A stretch of DNA of 22,068 nt from Larix sibirica (lineage: Eukaryota > Streptophyta > Pinopsida > Pinales > Pinaceae), in NCBI GenBank assembly GCA_004151065.3, contig NWUY0300007803.1:42995-65062 (forward strand), given 5' to 3'. A model generated the notes under the pieces. It worked only from the letters and a program-made list of their open reading frames with translations, had not been told where the DNA came from and made no database searches. Position 1 is the stretch's first letter. Every line of letters starts with the position of its first letter. This document shows, piece by piece, positions 10,891 through 19,719 of this stretch. A program made the translations under genes and the position numbers.

Positions 10891-10900
10891 CTTACCCCTC
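10891..10900 (-). other. Splice-donor-like site for a possible leader intron
   Basis: The minus strand reads GAGGGGTAAG here, followed by ATTT. These 14 bases are identical to those at the real exon 1/intron 1 junction of the MYB gene (GAGGG|GTAAG at 9190-9181). Pairing this donor (10895) with the acceptor at 9490 would define a 1406-bp intron in the leader. No transcript is available, so this is inference. Confidence 0.3.
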
Positions 10901-10979
10901 AAAAGACGGTTCCAAACCCTTGGTGCTGGCTCCGGCTACCTTCTTAGTCATATAGATAAACGCCCCCGTTATTTCAAAA

Positions 10980-11080
10980 GGATATGTTAATTTCGAAAGG
11001 ATATTCAAAGGATATCCTTGCTTCTTTCTCAATCACTCGGCAAAACGAAGCCCGCTTTGAGCGCTGCTGTTCAGATATCC
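10980..11080. promoter_or_regulatory. Cluster of five GGATA/TATCC cores
   Basis: GGATA occurs on the plus strand at 10980-10984, 10999-11003 and 11010-11014, and TATCC at 11013-11017 and 11076-11080; two of them overlap in the palindrome GGATATCC. GGATA/TATCC is the core recognised by single-repeat SHAQKYF MYBs such as MybSt1 and MYBS-type proteins. The cluster lies about 1.55-1.65 kb upstream of the start codon of just such a MYB gene. Function is inferred from family knowledge; spacer AT-richness raises the chance background somewhat. Confidence 0.35.
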
Positions 11081-11082
11081 TT

Positions 11083-11090
11083 CTTATATA
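11083..11090 (-). promoter_or_regulatory. TATA box candidate, distal (TATATAAG)
   Basis: The minus strand reads TATATAAG, then about 190 bases of GC-richer DNA leading to the donor-like site at 10895. This layout (TATA, leader exon of roughly 160 bases, GTAAG) is what a promoter with a leader intron would look like. It marks the edge between gene-like DNA and the AT-rich array beyond. Alternative to the proximal TATA at 9625-9632. Confidence 0.3.
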
Positions 11091-11344
11091 CTTGTGCTTA
11101 GACATTGTTAACTAGAGATGTGAGTTTTTTCCATTTTTTTTTTAATTGACCCGGATTCTATGTTCCGGTTCAAACCTAATTCTGCACTTGCAGTCCTGGA
11201 ATATCCATGTTCCCACTGTTTTGTATATATATATTATAACTTTTAAATGAGAAACATTTATTGAAAATTTAAAAAAAAAAACATAATTAAAATAAAATTG
11301 ATATAAATTTTAAATTTTAATTTATTTTAAATAAATTTAACTTA

Positions 11345-13330
11345 TTCATTTATTAATTAATTTCTATAAACACCACATTCTTACTAAATAACTTCATAAG
11401 ATGCAATTTTACTTTCGCATTATCATCTTGTTTTTTTCAAACTAGAAATCCCATATCCTTACCACAGTAAGCTTTCGCATTATCATCCTATTTTTTTCAA
11501 ACTAGAAATCCCTTACCCTTATATCAGAGTAAGCTTTCGCATTATCATCTTGTTTTTTTCAAACTAGAAATCCCTTACCACAATAAGCTTTCGCATTGTA
11601 GGCTTAGATAGTAATCAAAATTTAGTTATAAAAACACATCTTCATTATAGTTTAAAATGAAATAACTTATTCATTTGTTAAAAACTTATATCATATTTAA
11701 AATTGTAATACATTTTAAATAACCTTATTCATTTATTAATTCATTCCCATAAACACCACTTTCCTACTAAATAATTTCATAACATTCATTATCATCTATT
11801 TTTTTTCAAACTAGAAATCTCTTTCGCATTGTAGGCTTATATAATGGTGATCAATAGTGCTTTATTATTCAGTAGTTGTTTCCTTGCAAACATCGTAAAT
11901 CGTAAAAACACACCTTCATATTAAAATAAAATTCATAGAAACTTTAAAGCATTCATTATCATCTTTTTTTTTCAAAATAAGAATTCCCTACCATAAGCGT
12001 TAGCATTAGTTGTTTCCTTGCAAACATGGTAAATAGTAAACACACATATTCATTATAATTAAAATAAAATTGATAGAAACTTCAATTTTTTTTTCTAAAA
12101 TTATAATTCCATAATTGATCAAAACTTCTTTCATATTTAACTTATTCATTTATTAATTCATTCACATAAACACCACTTTCCTACTAAATAACTTCATAAC
12201 ATTCATTATCATCTATTTTTTTCAAACTATGAATCCCTTTAGCATTGTAGGCTTATATAATGGTAATCAATAGTTGCTTTATTATTCAGTAGTTGTTTCC
12301 TTGCAAACATCTTAAATCGTAAAAACACATCTTCATATTAAAATAAAATTCATAGAAACTTTAAAGCATTCATTATCATCTATTTTTTTTCAAAATGAGA
12401 ATTCTCTATCATAAGCATTCGCATTAGTTGTTTCCTTGCAAACATTTTAAATAATCTTATTCATTTATTAATTCATTCACATAAACACCACTTTCCTACT
12501 AAATAACTTTATAACATTCATTATCATCTATTTTTTTTCAAACTAGGAATTCCTTTCGCATTGTAGGCTTATATAATGGTAATCAATAGTTGCTTTATTA
12601 TTCAGTAGTTGTTTCCTTGCAAACATCGTAAATCGTAAAAGCAGGTCTTCACCTTTTTTTTTCAAAATAAGAATTCCCTACCATAAGCGTTCGCATTAGC
12701 CTTTTGCATTGTAGGCCTATATAATGGTAATCAATAGTTGCTTTATTATTCAGTAGTTATTTCCTTGCAAACATGGTAAATCGTAAAAACACATCTTCAC
12801 TTTTTTTTTCAAAATAAGAATTCCCTACCATAAACGTTAGAATTAGTTATACTAGTAGTTCAATACATTAGTTGTTTCCTTGCAAACATTTTAAATAATC
12901 TTATTCATTTATTAATTCATTCCCATAAACACCACTTTCCTACTAAATAACTTCATAACATTCATTATCATCTTTTTTTTTTCAAACTGGGAATCCCTTT
13001 CGCATTGTAGGCTTATATAATGGTAATCAATAGTTGCTTTATTATTCAGTAGTTGTTTCCTTGCAAACATCGTAAATCGATAAAAACACATCTTCACTTT
13101 TTTTTTTCAAAATAAGAATTCCCTGCCATAAGCGTTCGCATTAGCCTTTCGCATTATAGACTTATATAATGGTAACGTAAAAACACATCTTCAATTTTTT
13201 TTTCAAAATAAAAATTCCCTACCATAAACGTTTGCATTAATTATACTAGTAGTTCAATACATTTTTATAAACTTAATAATATCAATTCATTCTCAAAAAC
13301 ATGCTAAATAACTTCCTAACATTCTATTTT
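11345..13330. repeat. Complex satellite-like array, about 2 kb
   Basis: The block TTTCCTTGCAAACAT recurs eight times (11879, 12013, 12296, 12431, 12612, 12760, 12875, 13056). The block GTAGGCTTATATAATGGT or a variant recurs at 11598, 11831, 12247, 12563, 12711, 13007 and 13157. Spacings of the latter (233, 416, 316, 148, 296, 150) suggest a basic unit near 150 bp with larger composite units. Other shared modules are ACACCACTTTCCTACTAAAT and TTCAAAATAAGAATTCCCTA, each after a T-run of 7-10. The left edge (11414-11589) is a separate set of three 54-62-bp units starting TTCGCATTATCATC. No coding capacity; it starts about 250 bp beyond the MYB distal TATA candidate. Confidence 0.88.
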
Positions 13331-14587
13331 ACTTTAATGTTTTTTAAAACTATAATTTTCTTACCACGATATATCTTCACATTATCATCGATACATCACA
13401 AACGTAAAAACCACACAACTTGTTTCTCTCACATAAACCTAACTAAATATTAATAATACACGCTAAAAAGTCTAAATGATATAAATTGTTTGACCACCAC
13501 CCACATCCTTACCGCGACATAACCGTGGAGTTAGTACACACCCATATTGTTACCATGGATTAAGAGATCCTTTATCAATCAATATACTTTTACCAAAGCA
13601 AAAGTGGATGGGGCAGGATCGGTGTTCCCATCCTTCCTTTGGGACCGTACCAAAGTATTTTTACCAAAGTACACGTGGACGATCTCATTTGTGGAATCTA
13701 GAGATCCTAAATAAATTATTAAGAAAGACAGAACCCTTCCCAATTACAGGTTGAGATAATAAATTTGATCATGTGTCGCTTAGTTCTATTATTGTAATAG
13801 GTGTGTATGGTATCGAAGTAGCAAAGTCCCCATGGGACTTAGTTGTGGGTCCCGATGTCATGAGCAATGCATGAATTGTGCTATTTAAGAATAATACTTT
13901 GAGTGATAAAAGGAGGAAAAATATCTCTTTTCATTTGGCTTCGATTTTTGTCAAAGATATATTAATTTGGCATTGCTTGATTGAAAGGGTAAGTGAATGG
14001 GTTATGCTAATTTAAGGGTTATAATTGTTGTTAACTAAATTTAATCTACTTAGTTTAGAAAATTTTATACAATTATATATATATATATATATATATAAAA
14101 GGAGCAGTATAAGGAACAATTAAAATGTTTTCGGTTGTTGGAATGTGATAGATGAAGAATTGTTCAAATCGCAATTTCCGTTGTTCAAATCGTGATTTCA
14201 ACGATTTGGATAGTTTTAAAATCAAGTATTTAGTCTAGGACCAATTATCGTGATTGTTGAAATTACAGCATTGCAAAAATTGCAATATTTAGACCAGATT
14301 TAGACTGGAATTGATTAAAAAACCACTAGAAAAACGAGACGTTTTAGTTTGTTTTTATCCTAAACGATATAAAAACCGCATGCATGCATAAAATCTTCAA
14401 GATTTCTATCACATAAATTTGAAAGCATTTTGTTTTTGCTTATTTTCCATGTAACCAGGAGAACATAAGAATAAATATGTAGTGGAAAAAGGTTTTGAAG
14501 TTTGTGAAACCATGGACCTAATAAGGGGAAAATAAATGTTTCTTGTAAAACATGTTTCAATAGAATGAAAGTACAAGTTATATTACG
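13331..14587. other. Spacer, no gene seen
   Basis: Ordinary composition from 13490 to 13900, then AT-rich. A near-palindrome AAGTCCCCATGGGACTT lies near 13825. An alternating AT run of about 24 bases is at 14074-14097. A GTTCAAATCG motif is repeated at about 14162 and 14182. The minus-strand frame at 14360-14560 has no recognisable domain. Confidence 0.5.
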
Positions 14588-14673
14588 AAAACAATCATTT
14601 AAACTTATAAAACGTTAGTGATAAGAGATGAAAACAATCATTTAAACCTATAAAACGTTATTGATGAGGGATG
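14588..14673. repeat. Two-copy tandem duplication, 43-bp unit
   Basis: AAAACAATCATTTAAAC starts at 14588 and 14631 and both copies continue through TATAAAACGTTA. Several mismatches at the 3' ends of the units suggest this one is older than the duplications in the left part of the window. Confidence 0.8.
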
Positions 14674-14829
14674 AGAATGATGCTCATTAGAAAATGGCCC
14701 AAGTAAATAATTTATTATTAAATATTAAATATAATTAATCATATATTTTCAATTTTAATTTGATAATATTTTAATTTAGTTGAGTTTAAATATTAATGTC
14801 TATTAAAAAATAAATTTGTATGTAAACTA
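14674..14829. other. Short AT-rich spacer between repeats
   Basis: Very AT-rich sequence between the 43-bp duplication and the 161-bp array. No frame or motif of note. Confidence 0.5.
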
Positions 14830-15290
14830 TATTATAATTATAATAAAAAATATTGATGTTATAAATTTATTTTTACTAAATAAATAAAACATAAAAAAAT
14901 TAATTTAAAATCAAAATTCAAATTAATAAGGAAGATCTAATCCAATTATATTATAATTATAATAAAGTGTATTGATATTACACTTTCATTTTTATTAAAT
15001 AAATAAAACATAACCATCTTAATTTAAAATTAGAAATTCAAAATAATAAAGAAGATCCAATCCAACTAAGTGGGAAATGACAAAAATATTCATGAAAAAG
15101 AAAACCCCATAAAAGGATATTAATAAAGTGTATTAATATTACACATTCATTTTTATTAAATAAATAAAACATAGCAATCTTAATTTAAAATTAGAAATTC
15201 AAAATAATAAGGAAGATCTAATCCAACTAAGTTGGAAATGACAAAAATATTCATGAAAAAGAAAACCCCACAAAAAGATAAAAGGATATT
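14830..15290. repeat. Tandem array, three copies, 161-bp unit
   Basis: AATAAAGTGTATT starts at 14961 and 15122, a 161-bp period; an older first copy begins near 14842 but lacks the last 42 bases of the unit. Shared modules are TTTTATTAAATAAATAAAAC, AAGATC(C/T)AATCCAACTAAGT and ATATTCATGAAAAAGAAAAC. Each unit ends AAAAGGATATTAAT, which is also where the next, longer array begins. Confidence 0.88.
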
Positions 15291-16680
15291 AATTTTGTTG
15301 TATTGAAGAAACATTTTTAATATTTGAAATTAGAAAAAGTTCAATCAGATATGATATCAAGGGTGTCATTGGATCTATAACATCTCACGAACCAATTAAT
15401 GTGATCTTTTAACCCTCATAAACGACACATGTTACCCATATAAAATGCTCAATTAGCATTCTTACCATTGAAATGGCAAGCCCTTTGGTTATGGCACAGG
15501 TGTTGCATATGCAAGGTAAGATGTTCTATTATGCTTTGTTATATATTTGATATAAACTAACTAATGTAAAATGTAGAAATGTGAATGAAGATGCGGTGAA
15601 TACAAGAATGAAATGCAATAAATGCAAGACACGACTAATTAAATCCTAACTAAATGAACAAAGCACAAGATCTAGAGGTGCAATCAATACGAAGGAGAAT
15701 AGTCTACCATTGTTATCGTAAATAAAACGAAATGAAACCACCTCAAATCTATCCCAAAGTGAAATAATTTGATTGCCAAGCTCTAACATAATAATTTTAT
15801 TATATTGGAGAAACATATCTAACATTCGATGTTAGAAAAAGTTTAATGTATACATGAGCTCAAGGGTATCATCGGATCTATGACATCTCATGAACATATT
15901 GATGCAGCCTTTTAACCCTCGTCAATGACACGTGTTACCTAGATAAAATGCCCAATTAGCCTTCCCACCATTAAAATGGCAAGTCCTCTTGTTATGGCCT
16001 AGTTGTAGTATGCAAGGTAAGATGTTCTATTATGCTATGTTATGTATTTACTATAAAATAACTAATATAGAAATGTGAATGAAGATGGGGTGAATGTAGT
16101 AATTAAATGCAATGGATACAAGATGCAACTAATTTAATCCTAACAAAATGAACAAAGCTCAAAATATAGAGGTGCAATCAATAATAGTGAGATTATCTGA
16201 CCATTGTTATCATAAGTAAACCCAAATCGAACCATCTGAAACCTATCTCAAAGTGAAAAAATTTGATTGGCAAGTTCTAACATAATAATTTTGTTGTATT
16301 GAAGAGACATTTCTATCATTTGAAGTTAGAAAATTTTGAGATAGACATGACCTCAAGGGTGTCGTTGGATCTATGAAATCTTATGAACCTATTTTTGCAG
16401 TCTTTTAACCCTTGTCAACAACAACACATGTTACCTAGATAAAAGGCCCAATTAGCCTTCCCAGTGTTGAAATGGCAAGCCCTTTGGTTATGGCCTAGTT
16501 GTTGTATGCAAGGTAAGATGTTCTATTATGCTATGTTATATATCTAATATAAAATAACTAATGTAAAATGTAGAAATTTGAATGAAGATGGGGTGAATGT
16601 AGGAATGAAATGCAACAAATGCAAGATGTAGCTAATTAAATCCTAACTAAATGAAAAAAACAAAAGATCTAGAGGTGAAT
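15291..16680. repeat. Tandem array, about 2.8 copies, 494-502-bp unit
   Basis: AATTTT(G/A)TT(G/A)TATTG starts at 15291, 15793 and 16287. All three copies carry AAATGGCAAG(C/T)CC, ATGCAAGGTAAGATGTTCTA and TCTAGAGGTG-type modules in the same order. The third stops after CTAGAGGTG at about 16677. Copies differ at many positions, so the array is old. Stops are frequent in all frames; this is not a gene family. Confidence 0.88.
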
Positions 16681-16912
16681 TCGATTGATCTAGGTGGATA
16701 TTGGTGGCCACCCACCTATTCCACTAAGTTACAATGGTCATCCATCTTCTTAGCATTTTTCTATGGTTTTTTTTGTCCCAAACTTCCGAGGTTGTTTTGA
16801 GCCCTAAACGATGTTTTTTAGCCATTTGGGGTTCAAGGGTTACCATGACATTTCCTGGCCCCAGCTAAACGTTGTAATTCTCAGTTAGTTCTTTCTAACA
16901 ATCTATCGTGCA
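16681..16912. other. Unassigned stretch before an LTR
   Basis: Composition changes sharply from the AT-rich array to a GC-richer sequence here (for example GGTGGCCACCCACC near 16703). It may be part of an older transposon interrupted by the 16913 LTR, but I see no defining end or coding motif. Confidence 0.35.
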
Positions 16913-17111
16913 TGTTGGAAACCTAATTTGAAAGGATTATGGTTCCATGTAAATATTGTAAATAGTTAGTTTTAGTTACTAAAATAAGATGACGAGTCAC
17001 TAAGGATGAGTAATGCACCTTTCAAGATGAAACCCAAAGTTCACATCCCCTATGTATTTATAAGGCACTTTCACTCAATGAAATTCAATCAATCATGGAG
17101 TTATTCCATCA
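16913..17111 (+). mobile_element. Short LTR (199 bp), TG...CA, Ty1/copia or TRIM type
   Basis: The element starts TGTTGGAAACC, a common plant LTR start, and ends TTCCATCA immediately before a primer-binding site. Inside are a TATA candidate (TATTTATAAGG near 17055) and a CAAT-like stretch. The order LTR end, two-base spacer, primer-binding site defines it as a 5' LTR on the plus strand. A full matching 3' LTR is not visible downstream, so the element is incomplete. Confidence 0.6.
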
Positions 17112-17113
17112 AG

Positions 17114-17125
17114 TGGTATCAGATC
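17114..17125 (+). mobile_element. Primer-binding site for initiator tRNA-Met
   Basis: TGGTATCAGATC matches the usual copia primer-binding site TGGTATCAGAGC at 11 of 12 positions. It lies two bases after the end of the LTR at 17111, the expected spacing. It would prime minus-strand DNA synthesis in a live element. Confidence 0.65.
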
Positions 17126-17158
17126 CTTGTCCCACATTCAATTCCCCTAAGTTACGCT

Positions 17159-17174
17159 AGAGGGGGGGTGTTGG
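17159..17174 (+). mobile_element. Polypurine tract followed by an LTR-like start
   Basis: AGAGGGGGGG at 17159-17168 is followed directly by TGTTGG, the same six bases that open the LTR at 16913. That is the order found at a 3' LTR boundary, but only about 33 bases separate it from the primer-binding site and the match to the LTR stops after TGTTGGA. This may be a heavily deleted element. After it, GGACTAA(T/C)C(G/A)CC recurs three times up to about 17246. Confidence 0.4.
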
Positions 17175-17289
17175 ACTAATCGCCACACCTCTGGGAATTG
17201 ATCTTGTGGACTAACCACCACCCTAGGAACATGGGACTAACCGCCCACTCAAGGTTATGTGCTTGGTTTGAAAGTTTACTAACATCTAC

Positions 17290-17607
17290 AGGTTTTGACA
17301 TAACGACAAACCTTCATCCTCGAATAGAATCAATGTTACCAAACAAGGATTTAAGCTTGCCCTAGTCTTCATGAGGGGTCTCCAAATCATTAAGATGAAA
17401 ATAGAGATAAGGGGAGACAACAAGAGAAATAAGTCTTAGAGATCCATCACACTAATTATGCCATTTTTCTTTTTCTATGACTTTAGTGGGTTCATTTTCA
17501 TTTTCAATGTTGACTCTATGCAATCTTTTACTCCTTAGAAATACAATCATATTTGATTTCCATGAAAAGTGGTTATGGGCAGTTAAGAGAGGCAATATCT
17601 CCACCAT
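17290..17607 (-). pseudogene. Ty1/copia gag remnant (N-terminal part)
   Basis: On the minus strand a frame starts with ATG at 17607-17605. It reads through HNHFSWKSNMIVFLRSKRL, then EPTKVIEKEKWHN, then SLRLISLVVSPYLYFHLNDL and KLKSLFGNIDSIRG. This is the order of conserved segments in copia gag proteins (the W...M...L region, then a KW, then HL...T...W..L...F). It is broken by three in-frame stops, near 17450, 17347 and 17313. It covers roughly the first 100 residues of gag; nothing of protease, integrase or reverse transcriptase follows. Its strand is opposite to that of the LTR at 16913, so the two belong to different insertions. A degenerate primer-binding-like TATTATCAAGC lies upstream at 17635-17625. 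Confidence 0.7.
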
Positions 17608-17724
17608 GAAGTGCAAGCCAATATGCTTGATAATACACATGCAAAGCACACAAAACAAAAAGAAATGAGTCCTTAATGTTGTGCTTGTAGTTGCGCACAA
17701 AACATGGATATAAATGAGCCTTAG

Positions 17725-17741
17725 ACACCCCCCTCCCCCTC
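17725..17741 (-). mobile_element. Second polypurine tract with TGT start, minus strand
   Basis: The minus strand reads GAGGGGGAGGGGGG (17741-17728) followed by TGTCTAAGG. This resembles a polypurine tract plus LTR start and lies about 120 bases upstream of the copia gag start on the same strand. A short LTR from 17727 to about 17640 is possible but unproven. Confidence 0.3.
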
Positions 17742-17842
17742 AAAAATATTTTTATTAATAGCACTTTATAATATTGTGAACAAAGAAGGTCCCCCCGTCA
17801 GTCTTCAATTCTTTGCACATCCAAAAAAAATGAGTGGCCTTG

Positions 17843-19672
17843 TGTAACACCCTAGTTTTGANAAATGGGTTATGTGACTAGGGGGATGAGCTAGATGAAC
17901 AATTTTTGGGTGTCAACAAATATCTTCTCCAATTTTTTGATTCTCGAATAAAATTATTAGTCTATTGGATTACGAGGTGTAGAGTTTGGTAATGGGTTCA
18001 TTGGGGATTCTTTATATTTTGGGTATTTTTGCATAGACTGTATAGCTAGAAGTGATAAAGCTCCTAAGGGTGCACTCACACTTGTCATCATATCAGTAAG
18101 ATAAAACTTAAGTGAGCGCTTTCTTAGATTCAAAGCAGTGCTTGCTTTTATATCATAGTTGGAGTTGTTAAAGGAAATTTTTTGAAATTTAAAGGGGAAT
18201 ATTATTATATTAATGTGTGGGGAACAAATTTCCTTCATGGGATATGAAGAAAATACCTCCTTGATATACATGAACACATTACCTCACCTTTTCATTAATA
18301 AAGAGGAAACTTATTAATAAAATATAAGTGAGGGTTCATGTCATGTTATGAAACATGTGGGTGACATATTAAAAAACACATTCTCTTTTTTTATGAAATG
18401 CATGGTATCTTTTGATGAAATTATGAATGTATTGTAAAAGGAAATTCTAAGGTATTATTTCCATAAAATGCAGGTTTATTCTAAAATGGGGAGTTTTTAT
18501 GAATCTTTAAAGGTAGATCTAAGATATTCAACCAAACCCAATAGAGGGGTATGGATCCAGGAAGGAAGATAATATAATTTTGAAGGAGTTAATGAGATGT
18601 AGGATTACGATAATGGAAATTATAAAGACATGCCAAAACGTCTTCACTGCAAATGATTGGTTCCATGTTGTAGAAAGAGAAGAGCATCAAAGGAAAAAGT
18701 TAGGATGATTATTTTGATGGATGGATATACCAACATCTTCACAAATCATGTCATCAAGATATCAGGAACAAGAAGATTTCATTGGTTCAAAATAATCATT
18801 ACATGTCATTTCAGAAGAACAAACATTTAGGTGAAACTCGTGTAAGAGTCAGAAACCATTAAGCATTGATCCTCCCAAGGGAACTGATTCACCACCAATT
18901 AAGGAGAATATTCAATTGCTTTGTCTTTCAAAGAATCGATTGGTTCTTATGACACACATGTAATTAATTACTTGAAAATGTCTTCTTTTTTAATGCTTTC
19001 TAAAGAAACAAAAAGTGGCATAGATCATGAAAGAAAAGGACTGTTTTGAAAAGAATATTAGTTCAAGCGTAATCATTTAGATAAATTTAATGAAAGTTTC
19101 CCCTAAAAGATTAGATACATTATATGAAAAAATGATAAAAAGACATACATTTTAAGAAAGCGAGGGAAGATGAAAATTATCAGGAAGTGGAAGCAATTTG
19201 ACAATTACTAAGAGGAACTATCCACTTCTAAGGGACATCAAAAAAGGGTTAAATGGGGGACATCAAAGAAGAATTGGTTTTTGGCTCTCTAAATTTTTAT
19301 GAACTAATGTTGAAATGTTAATGAGAAGCCAACTTTTGGCTAAGTCATTTTTCAGGGAATCTCTTATCCTTGTGTGTCGTTGTTGTGGAATAATCTACTG
19401 CATTTGTTGAGCATCAGGATTATGTAAGAATGTATCTCACACTATAAACTTCTCTTACGTGTAGCTACTACATGTTTTTGTTTGTTTGTTTTTTGAAAAT
19501 GCTTGTCTAAATTGTGAGTACAAAATTGTTAATGGTTTTATAATCATTTTCCGATATTCTTTCCTTTATTATGAAGGAACTAATTCACAGGTTATTGATA
19601 GGAGCAATGTATGTTTTTGTGCTTATTTCTTGTAACTATTATCATGTCTAGATGCATGCATTTTTTTATTTT
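17843..19672 (+). mobile_element. Possible 5' LTR of a decayed Ty3/gypsy element
   Basis: TGTAACACCC at 17843-17852 is a frequent start of plant gypsy LTRs. The stretch ends before TTAGAGCAG near 19678, which could be a worn primer-binding site, and a gag remnant in the same orientation starts at 19720. A TATA candidate (CTATAAACTTC) is at about 19442. There are no protein-like frames in between; the minus-strand frame at 17957-18277 is not recognisable. The far boundary and the identity are inferred from the position of gag; a second LTR copy is not in the window. The undetermined base at 17862 falls here. Confidence 0.35.
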
Positions 19673-19719
19673 TATTTTAGAGCAGTTTCATTTCGTTCTT
19701 TAGTTTAGAAAATCCAGAT

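Noticed and set aside
11165-11180. GGTTCAAACC, another B-box-like match, considered as a SINE
   Set aside because: No A box at the proper distance and no SINE-type tail or target-site duplication.
11345-13330. The modular array considered as a CRISPR
   Set aside because: Repeat units and spacings are irregular, the between-module DNA is itself repeated, and the window is plant nuclear DNA.
14360-14560. 66-codon minus-strand frame
   Set aside because: No domain and no supporting splice or promoter signals.
17957-18277. 106-codon minus-strand frame
   Set aside because: No recognisable domain; it lies within the possible gypsy LTR and has AT-rich, non-coding-like composition.
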